Positions 23,001 through 29,344 of a DNA stretch of 30,959 bases are shown one piece after another. The position numbers and the translations under genes are program-made. The notes below the pieces were generated by a model that did no database searches, was not told the DNA's origin, and saw nothing but the letters and a program-made list of their open reading frames with translations. Each line of letters starts with the position of its first letter. Position 1 is the stretch's first letter. Source of the stretch: JBGOUJ01 sp041477005 (GTDB lineage: Bacteria; Acidobacteriota; Terriglobia; Bryobacterales; JACQDG01). The stretch is taken from contig JBGOUJ010000016.1 in the NCBI GenBank assembly GCA_041477005.1, forward strand, positions 1 to 30,959, read 5' to 3'.

Positions 23001-23370
23001 GCAAATCGAAATCCGCTTCCCACTCGTCGAGAACGCGGAACTCCGGGTCCACCGCGGCCTCGATGGCATTTTCCCGGAGCAGCCGGGCGCAGAAGGCATG
23101 TATCGTCGAGATGTAGGCCCGCTCGACGTCCTTTCGCTCGGCGCTCGCGGCCGGAAACGACTCCACCAGCCGCCGGCGCATATTGGCCGCCGCCTTCTCC
23201 GTAAATGTGATGGCCAGGATGCGGCGGGCCTGGATTCCCTTTCGCTGGACCAGCCACCGGAACCGTTCCACCAGCACCCGCGTCTTGCCCGACCCCGGCC
23301 CCGCCACCACGCACACGTCGCCGCCGTTCCAGCTTTCAATGGCCTCGGATTGTCGGGGCGTAGCAGCCAC
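20023..23370 (-). CDS. AddA/RecB-like UvrD-family helicase with C-terminal PD-(D/E)XK nuclease
   Basis: 1115 residues from GTG at 23370. Helicase motifs in order: Walker A AGPGSGKT (23-30), AITFTEKAAANMRRR (motif Ia), DEFQDT (~337, motif II), VGDINQSIYGFR (III), MTVHAAKGLEFPVV (~698, V) and VAMTRAQERL (~780, VI). From ~885 a RecB-type nuclease follows: RGQIDLW and VDYKTDD hold the acidic/Lys triad. A Cys in FAACPRRYY and three in HCFRCPHFRGICPA form the four-Cys Fe-S pattern seen in AddB, Cas4 and Dna2 nucleases. It resects double-strand ends for recombination. No addB-like gene is in the window. Residues ~898-909 (PSRDRKGAVTDQ) look like an in-frame insertion of repeat DNA (20642-20676). It follows the SDR gene by 31 bp. 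Confidence 0.92.
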   Translation of the reverse strand: MAATPRQSEAIESWNGGDVCVVAGPGSGKTRVLVERFRWLVQRKGIQARRILAITFTEKAAANMRRRLVESFPAASAERKDVERAYISTIHAFCARLLRENAIEAAVDPEFRVLDEWEADFDLRHGIEETLEREYAAHPERVREFLRRFGPSDVPESLFGLYQALRAADVSVVEAGRIPRPGSSQQCWQRLLAAYDRLASLPSPAWNAGQAQALHEALRWRARATALPALFVGPEHLSALRQISINLNHFKRGSEQVELLREIRENLVPSCRAAVLLEENAEARQWLIERLVEADSRYRESKRQAGALDYADLEEGAIRLLEKTGHRAVASFDYLLMDEFQDTNPLQAKLAGLLRSPGNFFAVGDINQSIYGFRHADPQVFRDYRETTRERGGHVVELFENFRSRPEVLRAIQAIIAGAQGVEAQELKAEREFPPREGPFLEVFAVHAGDSDEALRWEAGHVAARIGQLCGALEIEAEPSARPARYGDFAILLRTTAQVRVFERVLRRRGIPCQVTEGRGFYETREINDLLSFLRVLINPCDEISLAAVLRSPLAGVSDETLLRLKLALGSQADGSLIDALGLTAGLPEDEALKLDRFRSLLDRYRRSRDYAPLDRLLARLLSETGYEAWLLEQPGAELAPGGAPSHMAANVRKLLALARRFHASGLTGIQGFVERVEALRRDEVREAEAEPPEQTADAVQLMTVHAAKGLEFPVVILPAINRGTRRDQDPVTFAPNIGVGMRWRDPATGKLEADAVARKIADERGASNREETHRLFYVAMTRAQERLILSASFGTQVSAGQWASPVGKNLDIDWKQIDNEARAVVLRGIPLRLFQTNQAPALPAAPPVEAAEAPETTWIERLPAEEQGDTAVAASAVTLFAACPRRYYLSRYLGFDFPSRDRKGAVTDQEDPPPEPDEMDSTEFGRHVHALLAGAVARPDAAPEALRLVENFESSPWGRRAAVAARIEREQDFLLALDGRLLRGQIDLWFEEGGEIVLVDYKTDDVKAGEVAARAAEHELQLRLYGLAIERIAGARPHRALLYFLRPNVAVDVAVGPPALADAAAKVEELFQAQSALSFPLRVGEHCFRCPHFRGICPAQYPVSQPRVRAVASE
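20642..20676 (-). repeat. In-frame repeat-like insert in the helicase-nuclease gene
   Basis: On the minus strand the segment reads CCGCGACCGTAAGGGAGCGG, encoding SRDRKGAV. This octapeptide is a recurrent in-frame insert in proteins of several repeat-rich phyla, from memory. Here it separates the Cys-Pro-Arg-Arg-Tyr-Tyr helix from a Pro/Glu-rich linker. Confidence 0.5.
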
Positions 23371-23374
23371 AGCA

Positions 23375-23406
23375 GGTGGGGTAAGCCTTCCGCTTGCCTG
23401 TCTACA
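23375..23406 (-). repeat. Hairpin repeat family F, copy 1
   Basis: The minus strand reads CGTGTAGACAGGCAAGCGGA and then AGGCTTACC. Complementary AAGC/GCTT cores are flanked by CAGG and CCTG. It includes the stop codon of the SDR gene and fills the gap to the helicase start. It shares GACAGGC and GGAA with 24194-24225. Confidence 0.55.
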
Positions 23407-24178
23407 CGATCGAGGCCCCGCCGTCGACCACGATCGTCTGGCCGGTGATGTAGGCTGAGGCCGCCGACGCCAGGAATACGGCCAGCCCCTTCAACTCGCC
23501 CGCGCGTCCCACGCGCCCCAGCGGCGTGTCCTGTTCCACGCGTTGCTGGATCAGCGGCAGCACTTTTTCGGTCATTCGCGAGGGAAAGTAGCCCGGCGCT
23601 ATGGCGTTCACCCGGATGTTGCGGCGGCTCCAGCGCGCGGCCAGCTCACGGGTCATGGCGATCAGGCCTCCCTTGCTCGCCACATAGCCGATCGTGCTGG
23701 GGCCGTACTCGGCCATCCCCAGCAATCCCGCCACCGACGCCACGTTGATGATGGCGCCTCCGCCGTGAGCGAGCATCACCTGCCCGGCTCGCTGGGCGAA
23801 CAGAAAAGCGCCGGTCAGATTGACTTCGAGCACCATCCGCCATTTCTCGAGCGGCATTTCCTCGATGGGCGCGCCCCAGGTGACGCCGGCGTTGTTCACG
23901 AGAATATGAAGCCCGCCGAAGACTTCGAGCACGCGAGCGATCACCGCGTCTACCTGGTCGGGATCGGAGACATCGCAGAGCATGCCCTCGCAGGCGTGCC
24001 CCGCCGCCTTCATTTCCGCCACTGCCGGCGCCAGCCACTGCTCTCGCCGCGCCACGATCATCACCGACGCTCCCGCCTCGGCCAGTCCCTCCGCCATCTC
24101 GCGGCCCAAGCCCCGCGATCCACCGGTGACCAGCGCCACGCGCCCCGACAAATCAAACAGATCCCGAACATGCGGCAT
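23402..24178 (-). CDS. Short-chain dehydrogenase/reductase (FabG / gluconate 5-dehydrogenase-like)
   Basis: 258 residues from ATG at 24178. Classical SDR signatures: TGGSRGLG (NAD(P) loop, ~19-26), DVSDPDQV, NNAG (~95), the Ser of NVASVAG, Tyr and Lys in GYVASKGG, and VNAIAPGY. The C-terminus YITGQTIVVDGGASIV is typical of the SDR family and carries the tetramer tail. It reduces or oxidises a carbonyl/alcohol with NAD(P)H; the small N-terminal extension (MPHVRDLFDLSGR) resembles gluconate 5-dehydrogenase-like members. A TACTAT hexamer (24191-24186, minus) ends 7 nt before the ATG, suggesting a leaderless mRNA. The gene runs into the helicase-nuclease gene. Confidence 0.92.
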   Translation of the reverse strand: MPHVRDLFDLSGRVALVTGGSRGLGREMAEGLAEAGASVMIVARREQWLAPAVAEMKAAGHACEGMLCDVSDPDQVDAVIARVLEVFGGLHILVNNAGVTWGAPIEEMPLEKWRMVLEVNLTGAFLFAQRAGQVMLAHGGGAIINVASVAGLLGMAEYGPSTIGYVASKGGLIAMTRELAARWSRRNIRVNAIAPGYFPSRMTEKVLPLIQQRVEQDTPLGRVGRAGELKGLAVFLASAASAYITGQTIVVDGGASIV

Positions 24179-24232
24179 ACGAGCTATAGTAGCGTGGGAC
24201 AGGGAGTTCCGCCTGTCCACACATAGAAACGC
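24179..24232. promoter_or_regulatory. Divergent promoter region (SDR / M20) with CTATAG core and hairpin
   Basis: TATAGT (24185-24190, plus) faces the M20 gene and TACTAT (24191-24186, minus) the SDR gene, over the same bases. Downstream on the plus side, GTGGGACAGG (24194-24203) pairs with CCTGTCCAC (24212-24220) with one bulged base, so the M20 mRNA would begin with a hairpin. The hairpin belongs to repeat family F. Confidence 0.5.
24194..24225 (-). repeat. Hairpin repeat family F, copy 2
   Basis: The minus strand reads TGTGTGGACAGGCGGAACTC then CCTGTCCCAC: a 9-bp stem with one bulge. Compare CGTGTAGACAGGC at the other end of the SDR gene (23375-23406). Confidence 0.6.
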
Positions 24233-25552
24233 ATGATTCTGCTGTTGCTGCTTCTGTTGCTGTCGCCGTGCTTCGCCGCCGATGTGGCCTCCTTGCGGCC
24301 CGCCATCCGCGAGCTCGCCGATCGGGATGTCCCTTACCTGGCCGATCTCTACCGCTACCTGCACACGCATCCCGAGCTTTCCCAGCAGGAGCAGGCCACC
24401 AGCGCTCGCATCGCCAAGGAGCTGGCCGCCGCCGGCTTCACCGTAACGGCCAACGTCGGCGGCTACGGAGTGGTGGGCGTGCTGCGGACGGGCGACGGGC
24501 CCACCGTGCTGATCCGCACCGACCTGGATGCTCTGCCGGTGGAGGAGGCGACCGGCATGCCCTATGCCAGCCGGGTCCGCGCCCGCGACGCCGCCGGCCG
24601 CGAGGTCGGCGTGATGCACGCCTGCGGGCACGACATGCACATGACCGCTTTCGTCGGCGCCGCCCGCGCCCTGGCCAAGCTTAAGGACCGCTGGCGCGGG
24701 ACCCTGCTGATGGTCGGCCAGCCGGCCGAAGAAACCGTCGGCGGCGCCGCGCGGATGGTCGCCGACGGCTTGTACGCGCGTTTCCCGCGGCCCGATTACT
24801 GCCTGGCCCTGCACGTCGACGGCAACCTGCAATCCGGCTGGGTCGGCTATCGGGAAGGTTTCATCCTGGCGGCGGTCGATGCGGTGGACATCACGATCCG
24901 CGGCGTCGGGGGCCACGGCGCTTACCCTCACAAGACCCATGACCCGATCGTGCTCGCCGCCCAGGTGATCCTGGCCCTGCAAACGATCGTCAGCCGCGAG
25001 GTCCGGCCGATCGACCCGGCGGTGGTCACGGTCGGCTCGATCCATGGCGGCGCCAAGCGCAACGTGATTCCGGACCAGGTGGACTTGCAGCTCACCGTCC
25101 GCACCTACTCCGAAGACACTCGCCGGCATGTGCTGGCCGCTATCGAGCGGATCACCAGGGGGCTGGCCCGCGCCGCGGGCGTCCCGCCCGACCGCGAGCC
25201 GATCATCAAGCTGCGCGAAGACGAGCAGTCTCCCGCCACCTACAACAGCCCCGAGCTGACCAGGCGCGCCGTGGCGGCTATTCGCGAGGCCCTGGGCGCC
25301 GAGCGCGTGGTCGAGCGCGAACCTGAAATGGGATCCGAAGATTTCGGCTTGTTCGGAAAAGTGCGGCCTGAGATTCCGATTTTCATGTTCCGCCTCGGCA
25401 CGATCGACGCGCGCCGCTGGGCCGAAGCGGAAAAACCGGGCGGCGTGCCGCTGCCCTCGCTCCACTCCGCGCTCTTCTGGCCCGAGCCGGAGCCGACCAT
25501 CCGGACGGGCGTCGAAGCCATGACCGCCGCCGCCCTTGGCCTGCTGCGCTGA
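24233..25552 (+). CDS. M20 family amidohydrolase/carboxypeptidase, exported
   Basis: 439 residues from ATG at 24233. It starts with a poly-Leu signal peptide (MILLLLLLLLSPCFAA). M20D metallopeptidase signatures: HTHPELS (~45-51), RTDLDALPVEE (~95-105), HACGHDMHM (129-137; Cys131, His133 and His136 as metal ligands), QPAEETVGGAARM (the catalytic Glu pair), ALHVDG, GVGGHGAYPHKT in the dimerisation domain, and GSEDFG near the end. Family members hydrolyse N-acyl amino acids, hippurate or indole-acetic-acid conjugates; export points to a periplasmic peptide or acyl-amino-acid substrate. It converges with the NHL protein, leaving only 4 bp between stops. Confidence 0.92.
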   Translation: MILLLLLLLLSPCFAADVASLRPAIRELADRDVPYLADLYRYLHTHPELSQQEQATSARIAKELAAAGFTVTANVGGYGVVGVLRTGDGPTVLIRTDLDALPVEEATGMPYASRVRARDAAGREVGVMHACGHDMHMTAFVGAARALAKLKDRWRGTLLMVGQPAEETVGGAARMVADGLYARFPRPDYCLALHVDGNLQSGWVGYREGFILAAVDAVDITIRGVGGHGAYPHKTHDPIVLAAQVILALQTIVSREVRPIDPAVVTVGSIHGGAKRNVIPDQVDLQLTVRTYSEDTRRHVLAAIERITRGLARAAGVPPDREPIIKLREDEQSPATYNSPELTRRAVAAIREALGAERVVEREPEMGSEDFGLFGKVRPEIPIFMFRLGTIDARRWAEAEKPGGVPLPSLHSALFWPEPEPTIRTGVEAMTAAALGLLR

Positions 25553-25556
25553 GAAA

Positions 25557-27701
25557 TCAGCGAACCGACATCGTCACGCCGGCCTGGCTAACCGCCGAGC
25601 CGATGTCCACTTCGAGCGAGACGTTATCGCCGGGCGTGAGGTCTGCCGGCACGACGGCGTTGATCTGGAGCAGGCCGGCGAGGCCCGGGGCGAGCCCGGC
25701 GAAGGTGGTCTGCGCGACTCGGCCGCCGATCCTGACCGTTACCGCCAGCTCGGGCGCCGGCAGAGGAGCCTGCGGCAACTGGCCCGTCACCGCCGGCGGG
25801 TTGGTCAGCCCCTGCCCGGTGAGATAGAGCTGCACGATGCTGCCGCGGGCGGCGGGATTTGCGGTTGTATTCACCGTAGAGTCCTGGTTCAACAGCGCCG
25901 CCGGCCCCGCCCCCAGCGAGGCCGCGAAAATGCCCGGCGCGGCGGCCGTCACCGGCGCCGTGACCGGAGCGCTCGCGACGCCCAGATAGGTCACGACAAT
26001 ACGGACCGAGGTCTGGCCGGCCATCTCGTACGGGACCTCGACATTGATCTGATCCTGCCGCACGAAAAACAGCGGCCCCGGGACATCGTTGAACAGAACG
26101 GTCACACCGCCGCGCGCCGTCGACAGCCGTCCGGTGGCCGGATCGAGGGCCGCGCCCAGGGCGCTGGCCGGGCCAAGGTTGGTCCCGAAAATCGAGACGA
26201 TCTCGCCCGGAGCCACCGGGCCCGCGAGGAAACTCGCCGCATGCGTCACGCCGGCCGCCGGGAATGTGGGCGTTGGCGCCGCCGTTGGCCGCACCGTCAG
26301 GCTGACCCGCACCGTCCGCGGGCTGCCCGCCGCGCCGGGCGCCGTGATGGTGAGGGCGCCGCTGTAATCGCCGGCGGTCAGGCTGGCGATGCTTACCGCG
26401 ACGCTGATCGTGGCCGAGCCGCCGGCCGCCAGCGTGCCGGCGGCGGGCGAGGCGGTCAGCCACGGCTGATTGCCGGCGATCGCAAAGCCGAGCGAGCTGC
26501 CGCCGGGGTTGGAGAGCGCGACCGTCTGCGGCGCCGGGGCGGCTCCGCCGGCCGTCGCCGCGAACGCCAGAGCCGTGGGCGCGGCGGATACCGACGGCGG
26601 ATTGAAAGTCACCTTTCGGATCCGATAGTTGTAGTGGTCGGTGATATAGAGGTTGCCTTGTTTGTCGAAGGCCAGGCCGCTGGGGTGGCTGAGCGAGGCA
26701 TTCAGAGGCGATCCACCGTCGCCGCCGTACCCATTCACGCCGTTGCCGGCCACAGTAGTGATAATGCCGTTGAGATCCACCTTCCGGATCCGATGGTTGT
26801 CCTGGTCGGCGATATAGAGGTTGCCGGCGGCGTCGAAGGCTACATCGGCCGGAAAGTCGATGTTGGCCTGCGTCGCCGGGCCGCCGTCGCCGCCGAAGCC
26901 CGTCCCGCCGTTGCCGGCCACGGTGGTGATAATGCCGTCGGGGGACACCTTGCGAACGCGGCCGTTATTCTGGTCGGCGATGTAAAGGTTGCCCGCCGCA
27001 TCCACCGCCAATCCGGCGGGAAAATCCAGCGCCGCGAACACGGCCCGGCCGCCGTCGCCGACGAAATCGAAGTCGCCGTCGCCCGCATAGGTCGTGATGA
27101 TGCCGCCAGGCGAAACCTTGCGCACCAGGCTGTTGAAAGTGTCGGATATGTAGATGTTGCCGGCGGCGTCGACAGCGATGCCGCCGGGAGCGTTCAGGGC
27201 CGCTTGCGTCGCCGGCCCCCCGTTCCCGGTGAAGTCGTCGATGCCGTTGCCCGCGATTGTCGTTATCAGGCCATCGGGCGTAACCTTGCGCACACGGCTG
27301 TTGTCCTGGTCGACGATATAAACGCTGCCGGCGGCGTCCACGGCCACGGCCTTGGGCGAGAACAGCGACGCCTGCGTGGCCGGCACGCCGCTGCCGCTGA
27401 AGCCGGTAATGCCATTGCCCGCGAACGTCGTGATCGTGCCGCCGGGCGAGATCTTCCGCACCCGGTCATTAGCCTGGTCGGGCACGTAGAGATTGCCGGC
27501 CGTATCGAAGGCGATGTGCGCGTATTCCTCGAACTCGAAATCACCGATCAGGAAGTTGAATTGTGCCTGGACGGCCGGCCCATTGTCGCCGCTGAAGCCC
27601 GGCGTGCCGGCGCCCGCAAAGGTAGTGATAATGCCTTGGCTCTGCGCCAGCGCCGTCCCGCCGGCCAGCAGCAGAAGCAGAAAGAAAAAAACCCGTCGCA
27701 T
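25557..27701 (-). CDS. Exported NHL-repeat protein with Solibacter-type (TIGR03437-like) C-terminal domain
   Basis: 714 residues from ATG at 27701. Signal peptide MRRVFFFLLLLLAGGTALA. Residues ~23-345 hold six NHL blades of about 54 residues, each with an ITTxAGNG...GDGGPATQA loop and an AVDAAGNLYIADxxNxRVRKV strand pair: one six-bladed propeller. Residues ~350-455 are a BACON/Ig-like domain (QPWLTASPAAGTLAAGGSA). Residues ~470-714 match the TIGR03437 type: EIVSIFGTNLGP, GVTVLFNDVPGPLFFV, QINVEVPYEM, APGIFAA and LYLTGQGLT, ending in a strand-rich tail. The family is secreted with unknown function. A TAAACT hexamer (27714-27709, minus) ends 7 nt before the ATG, suggesting a leaderless mRNA. 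Confidence 0.95.
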   Translation of the reverse strand: MRRVFFFLLLLLAGGTALAQSQGIITTFAGAGTPGFSGDNGPAVQAQFNFLIGDFEFEEYAHIAFDTAGNLYVPDQANDRVRKISPGGTITTFAGNGITGFSGSGVPATQASLFSPKAVAVDAAGSVYIVDQDNSRVRKVTPDGLITTIAGNGIDDFTGNGGPATQAALNAPGGIAVDAAGNIYISDTFNSLVRKVSPGGIITTYAGDGDFDFVGDGGRAVFAALDFPAGLAVDAAGNLYIADQNNGRVRKVSPDGIITTVAGNGGTGFGGDGGPATQANIDFPADVAFDAAGNLYIADQDNHRIRKVDLNGIITTVAGNGVNGYGGDGGSPLNASLSHPSGLAFDKQGNLYITDHYNYRIRKVTFNPPSVSAAPTALAFAATAGGAAPAPQTVALSNPGGSSLGFAIAGNQPWLTASPAAGTLAAGGSATISVAVSIASLTAGDYSGALTITAPGAAGSPRTVRVSLTVRPTAAPTPTFPAAGVTHAASFLAGPVAPGEIVSIFGTNLGPASALGAALDPATGRLSTARGGVTVLFNDVPGPLFFVRQDQINVEVPYEMAGQTSVRIVVTYLGVASAPVTAPVTAAAPGIFAASLGAGPAALLNQDSTVNTTANPAARGSIVQLYLTGQGLTNPPAVTGQLPQAPLPAPELAVTVRIGGRVAQTTFAGLAPGLAGLLQINAVVPADLTPGDNVSLEVDIGSAVSQAGVTMSVR

Positions 27702-27851
27702 GTTTTCCAGTTTATCTCACGCGCCGAGCCGGGACGCCCTTTGGGCCTGCAAGTGGGCGCCAGTTACCCCTCTGCCCCCGCCCGCCCCCGGCGTGAGGGA
27801 CGCCGCTCCCTCTCACCGCGCAAGCAACTGGTTTCCACGTTAGGAGAACCC

Positions 27852-27945
27852 GGAAAGAGAGGAATTGACCGATTGAGAAAGGAAGACGCCGGCTCACCGC
27901 GGGCCTTCATTTCTCAATTTCTCCCTTTCTCAATTTCTCAATTCC
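27852..27945. repeat. Hairpin repeat family D (TTTCTCAA octamers)
   Basis: The right side, from 27910, reads as 8-nt units TTTCTCAA, TTTCTCCC, TTTCTCAA, TTTCTCAA and TTCCCCGA. Left arm 27861-27886 (GGAATTGACCGATTGAGAAA and on) is the complement of 27920-27945 with four mismatches in 26. It lies 31 bp upstream of the CoA-transferase start. Confidence 0.85.
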
Positions 27946-27976
27946 CCGACCTGGGCTACCATCAAGGGTCAGGCGC

Positions 27977-29176
27977 ATGCGCTACCCACTGGACGACCTC
28001 AAGGTCCTCGACCTTTCTCACGCCTTGGCTGGCCCGTACTGCACCCTGGTCCTCGCCCACTACGGCGCGCGCATCTACAAGCTGGAGCCGCCCGGCGGGG
28101 GCGACATCGGCCGCGGCTGGGGCCCGCCCTTTGCCGGCAACGAAGCGTCGTTCTTCCTGGGGCTGCACGCGAACAAGCTGGGACTGTCGATCGATCTGAA
28201 AAGGCCGGAAGGCGTCGAGCTGTGCCGGCGGCTTATGGAGAAGGTGGATGTGTTCCTCGAGAACTTCCGCCCGGGGAGCATGGAGCGCCTGGGACTGGGG
28301 TACGAGCAGGCCCGCGCCCGCAATTCGCGGCTGATCTACTGCTCCATTTCCGGCTACGGCCAAAATGGCCCCTCGCGGGATCTGCCGGCGATGGACCTGA
28401 TCGTGCAGGCTTCGAGCGGCCTGATCAGTGTGACCGGCGTCAGGGACGGCGAGACGGTGCGCTGCGGCCACTCCGTGGCCGACATCACCGCGGGAATGTT
28501 CGCGGCCATCGGGATCCTCACGGCCCTGCACGCCCGCGAGCGCAGCGGCGTGGGACAGTTCCTCGACGTCTCGATGCTCGACTCGATGATCTCGGCGATG
28601 GTATCGAACTTCGCCACCTACCTGGGTGCGGGCGTGGTGCCGGGACCGATGGGGACGGCCTTCAAGTCGATTGTCCCCTACCGGACGTTCGCCACCGCCG
28701 ATCGCGATGTCGCCGTAGCGGTGGCCAGCGACAAGCTCTGGGCCGCCTTCTGCCAAGCCATCGGGCAGCCCGAGCTGACGCACGACCCGCGCTATTCGTC
28801 CAACGCCCAGCGCGTCCACAACCGCGGCGTGCTCGAGCCGATGCTCGAAGAAATCTTCCGCCGGGCGAGCGCCGGCGAGTGGCAAGAGCGGCTCGACCGG
28901 GCCGGTGTTCCCTGCGCTCCGGTGCAGACCCTCGACGAGGTCTGCGCCGATCCGCAGGCCGCGGCGCGAGAAATGTTCCCCGCGGTGAACCATCCGGCCG
29001 CCGGACCAATGCCTGTCACCGGCGCGCCGATCAAGATGTCCGAGACGCCCGGCCGCGTGCGCTTTGCCGCGCCGCTGCTCGGCCAGCACACTCGCGCGAT
29101 TCTACACTCGCTGCTGTGCCTGGACGAAGCCACACTCGACCGGCTGGAGGCGGAGGGTGTGATCGTGCAAGCTTAG
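27977..29176 (+). CDS. CaiB/BaiF family III CoA transferase
   Basis: 399 residues from ATG at 27977. Family III signatures: LKVLDLSHALAGPYCTLVLA (start of the Rossmann-like fold), ARIYKLEPPGGGD, NKLGLSIDLKRPEG, DVFLENFRPGSMERLGLGYE, RLIYCSISGYGQNGP, and the catalytic aspartate in PAMDLIVQA (Asp140). HSVADITAGMFAAIGILTAL and GVGQFLDVSMLDSM follow, and PCAPVQTLDEV is near the C-terminus. Such enzymes move CoA between acyl groups (formyl/oxalyl, carnitine, succinyl to aromatic or dicarboxylic acids); the substrate is not decidable. A weak TACCAT lies 14 nt before the ATG. It stands alone, flanked by repeats on both sides. Confidence 0.93.
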   Translation: MRYPLDDLKVLDLSHALAGPYCTLVLAHYGARIYKLEPPGGGDIGRGWGPPFAGNEASFFLGLHANKLGLSIDLKRPEGVELCRRLMEKVDVFLENFRPGSMERLGLGYEQARARNSRLIYCSISGYGQNGPSRDLPAMDLIVQASSGLISVTGVRDGETVRCGHSVADITAGMFAAIGILTALHARERSGVGQFLDVSMLDSMISAMVSNFATYLGAGVVPGPMGTAFKSIVPYRTFATADRDVAVAVASDKLWAAFCQAIGQPELTHDPRYSSNAQRVHNRGVLEPMLEEIFRRASAGEWQERLDRAGVPCAPVQTLDEVCADPQAAAREMFPAVNHPAAGPMPVTGAPIKMSETPGRVRFAAPLLGQHTRAILHSLLCLDEATLDRLEAEGVIVQA

Positions 29177-29227
29177 AACGGGTGAACCAATCGAAGCCGC
29201 CGAGGAACGCACTAAAACTAAACTAAC

Positions 29228-29333
29228 AGCCCGGGGCAAAATGTAGCTTGGCGCAAATTTGCGCCAAGGTCGGCTCGCAGGATCAACGACTTACGGAGTG
29301 CAAATTTGCCATCCGCAGATTTTGCCACGGGCT
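29228..29333. repeat. 106-bp element with 15-bp terminal inverted repeats and inner palindromes
   Basis: The ends AGCCCGGGGCAAAAT (29228-29242) and ATTTTGCCACGGGCT (29319-29333) are inverted repeats with one mismatch. Inside are a perfect 22-bp palindrome at 29247-29268 (half-site CTTGGCGCAAA) and a 10-bp palindrome GCAAATTTGC at 29300-29309. The whole can fold as an interrupted hairpin. No ORF. MITE-like element, structured RNA or operator cluster are all possible. Confidence 0.8.
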
Positions 29334-29344
29334 AAGGCTCGCAG

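Noticed and set aside
21049..23448. Plus-strand open frame of 799 codons
   Set aside because: It is the antisense shadow of the helicase-nuclease gene, which has all its motifs in order on the minus strand.
25536..28199. Plus-strand open frame of 887 codons with regular repeats
   Set aside because: The periodicity is the reverse complement of the NHL blades; no independent domain is visible.
27962..29089. Minus-strand frame of 375 codons opposite the CoA transferase
   Set aside because: His/Arg-rich shadow; the plus strand has every family III CoA-transferase motif.
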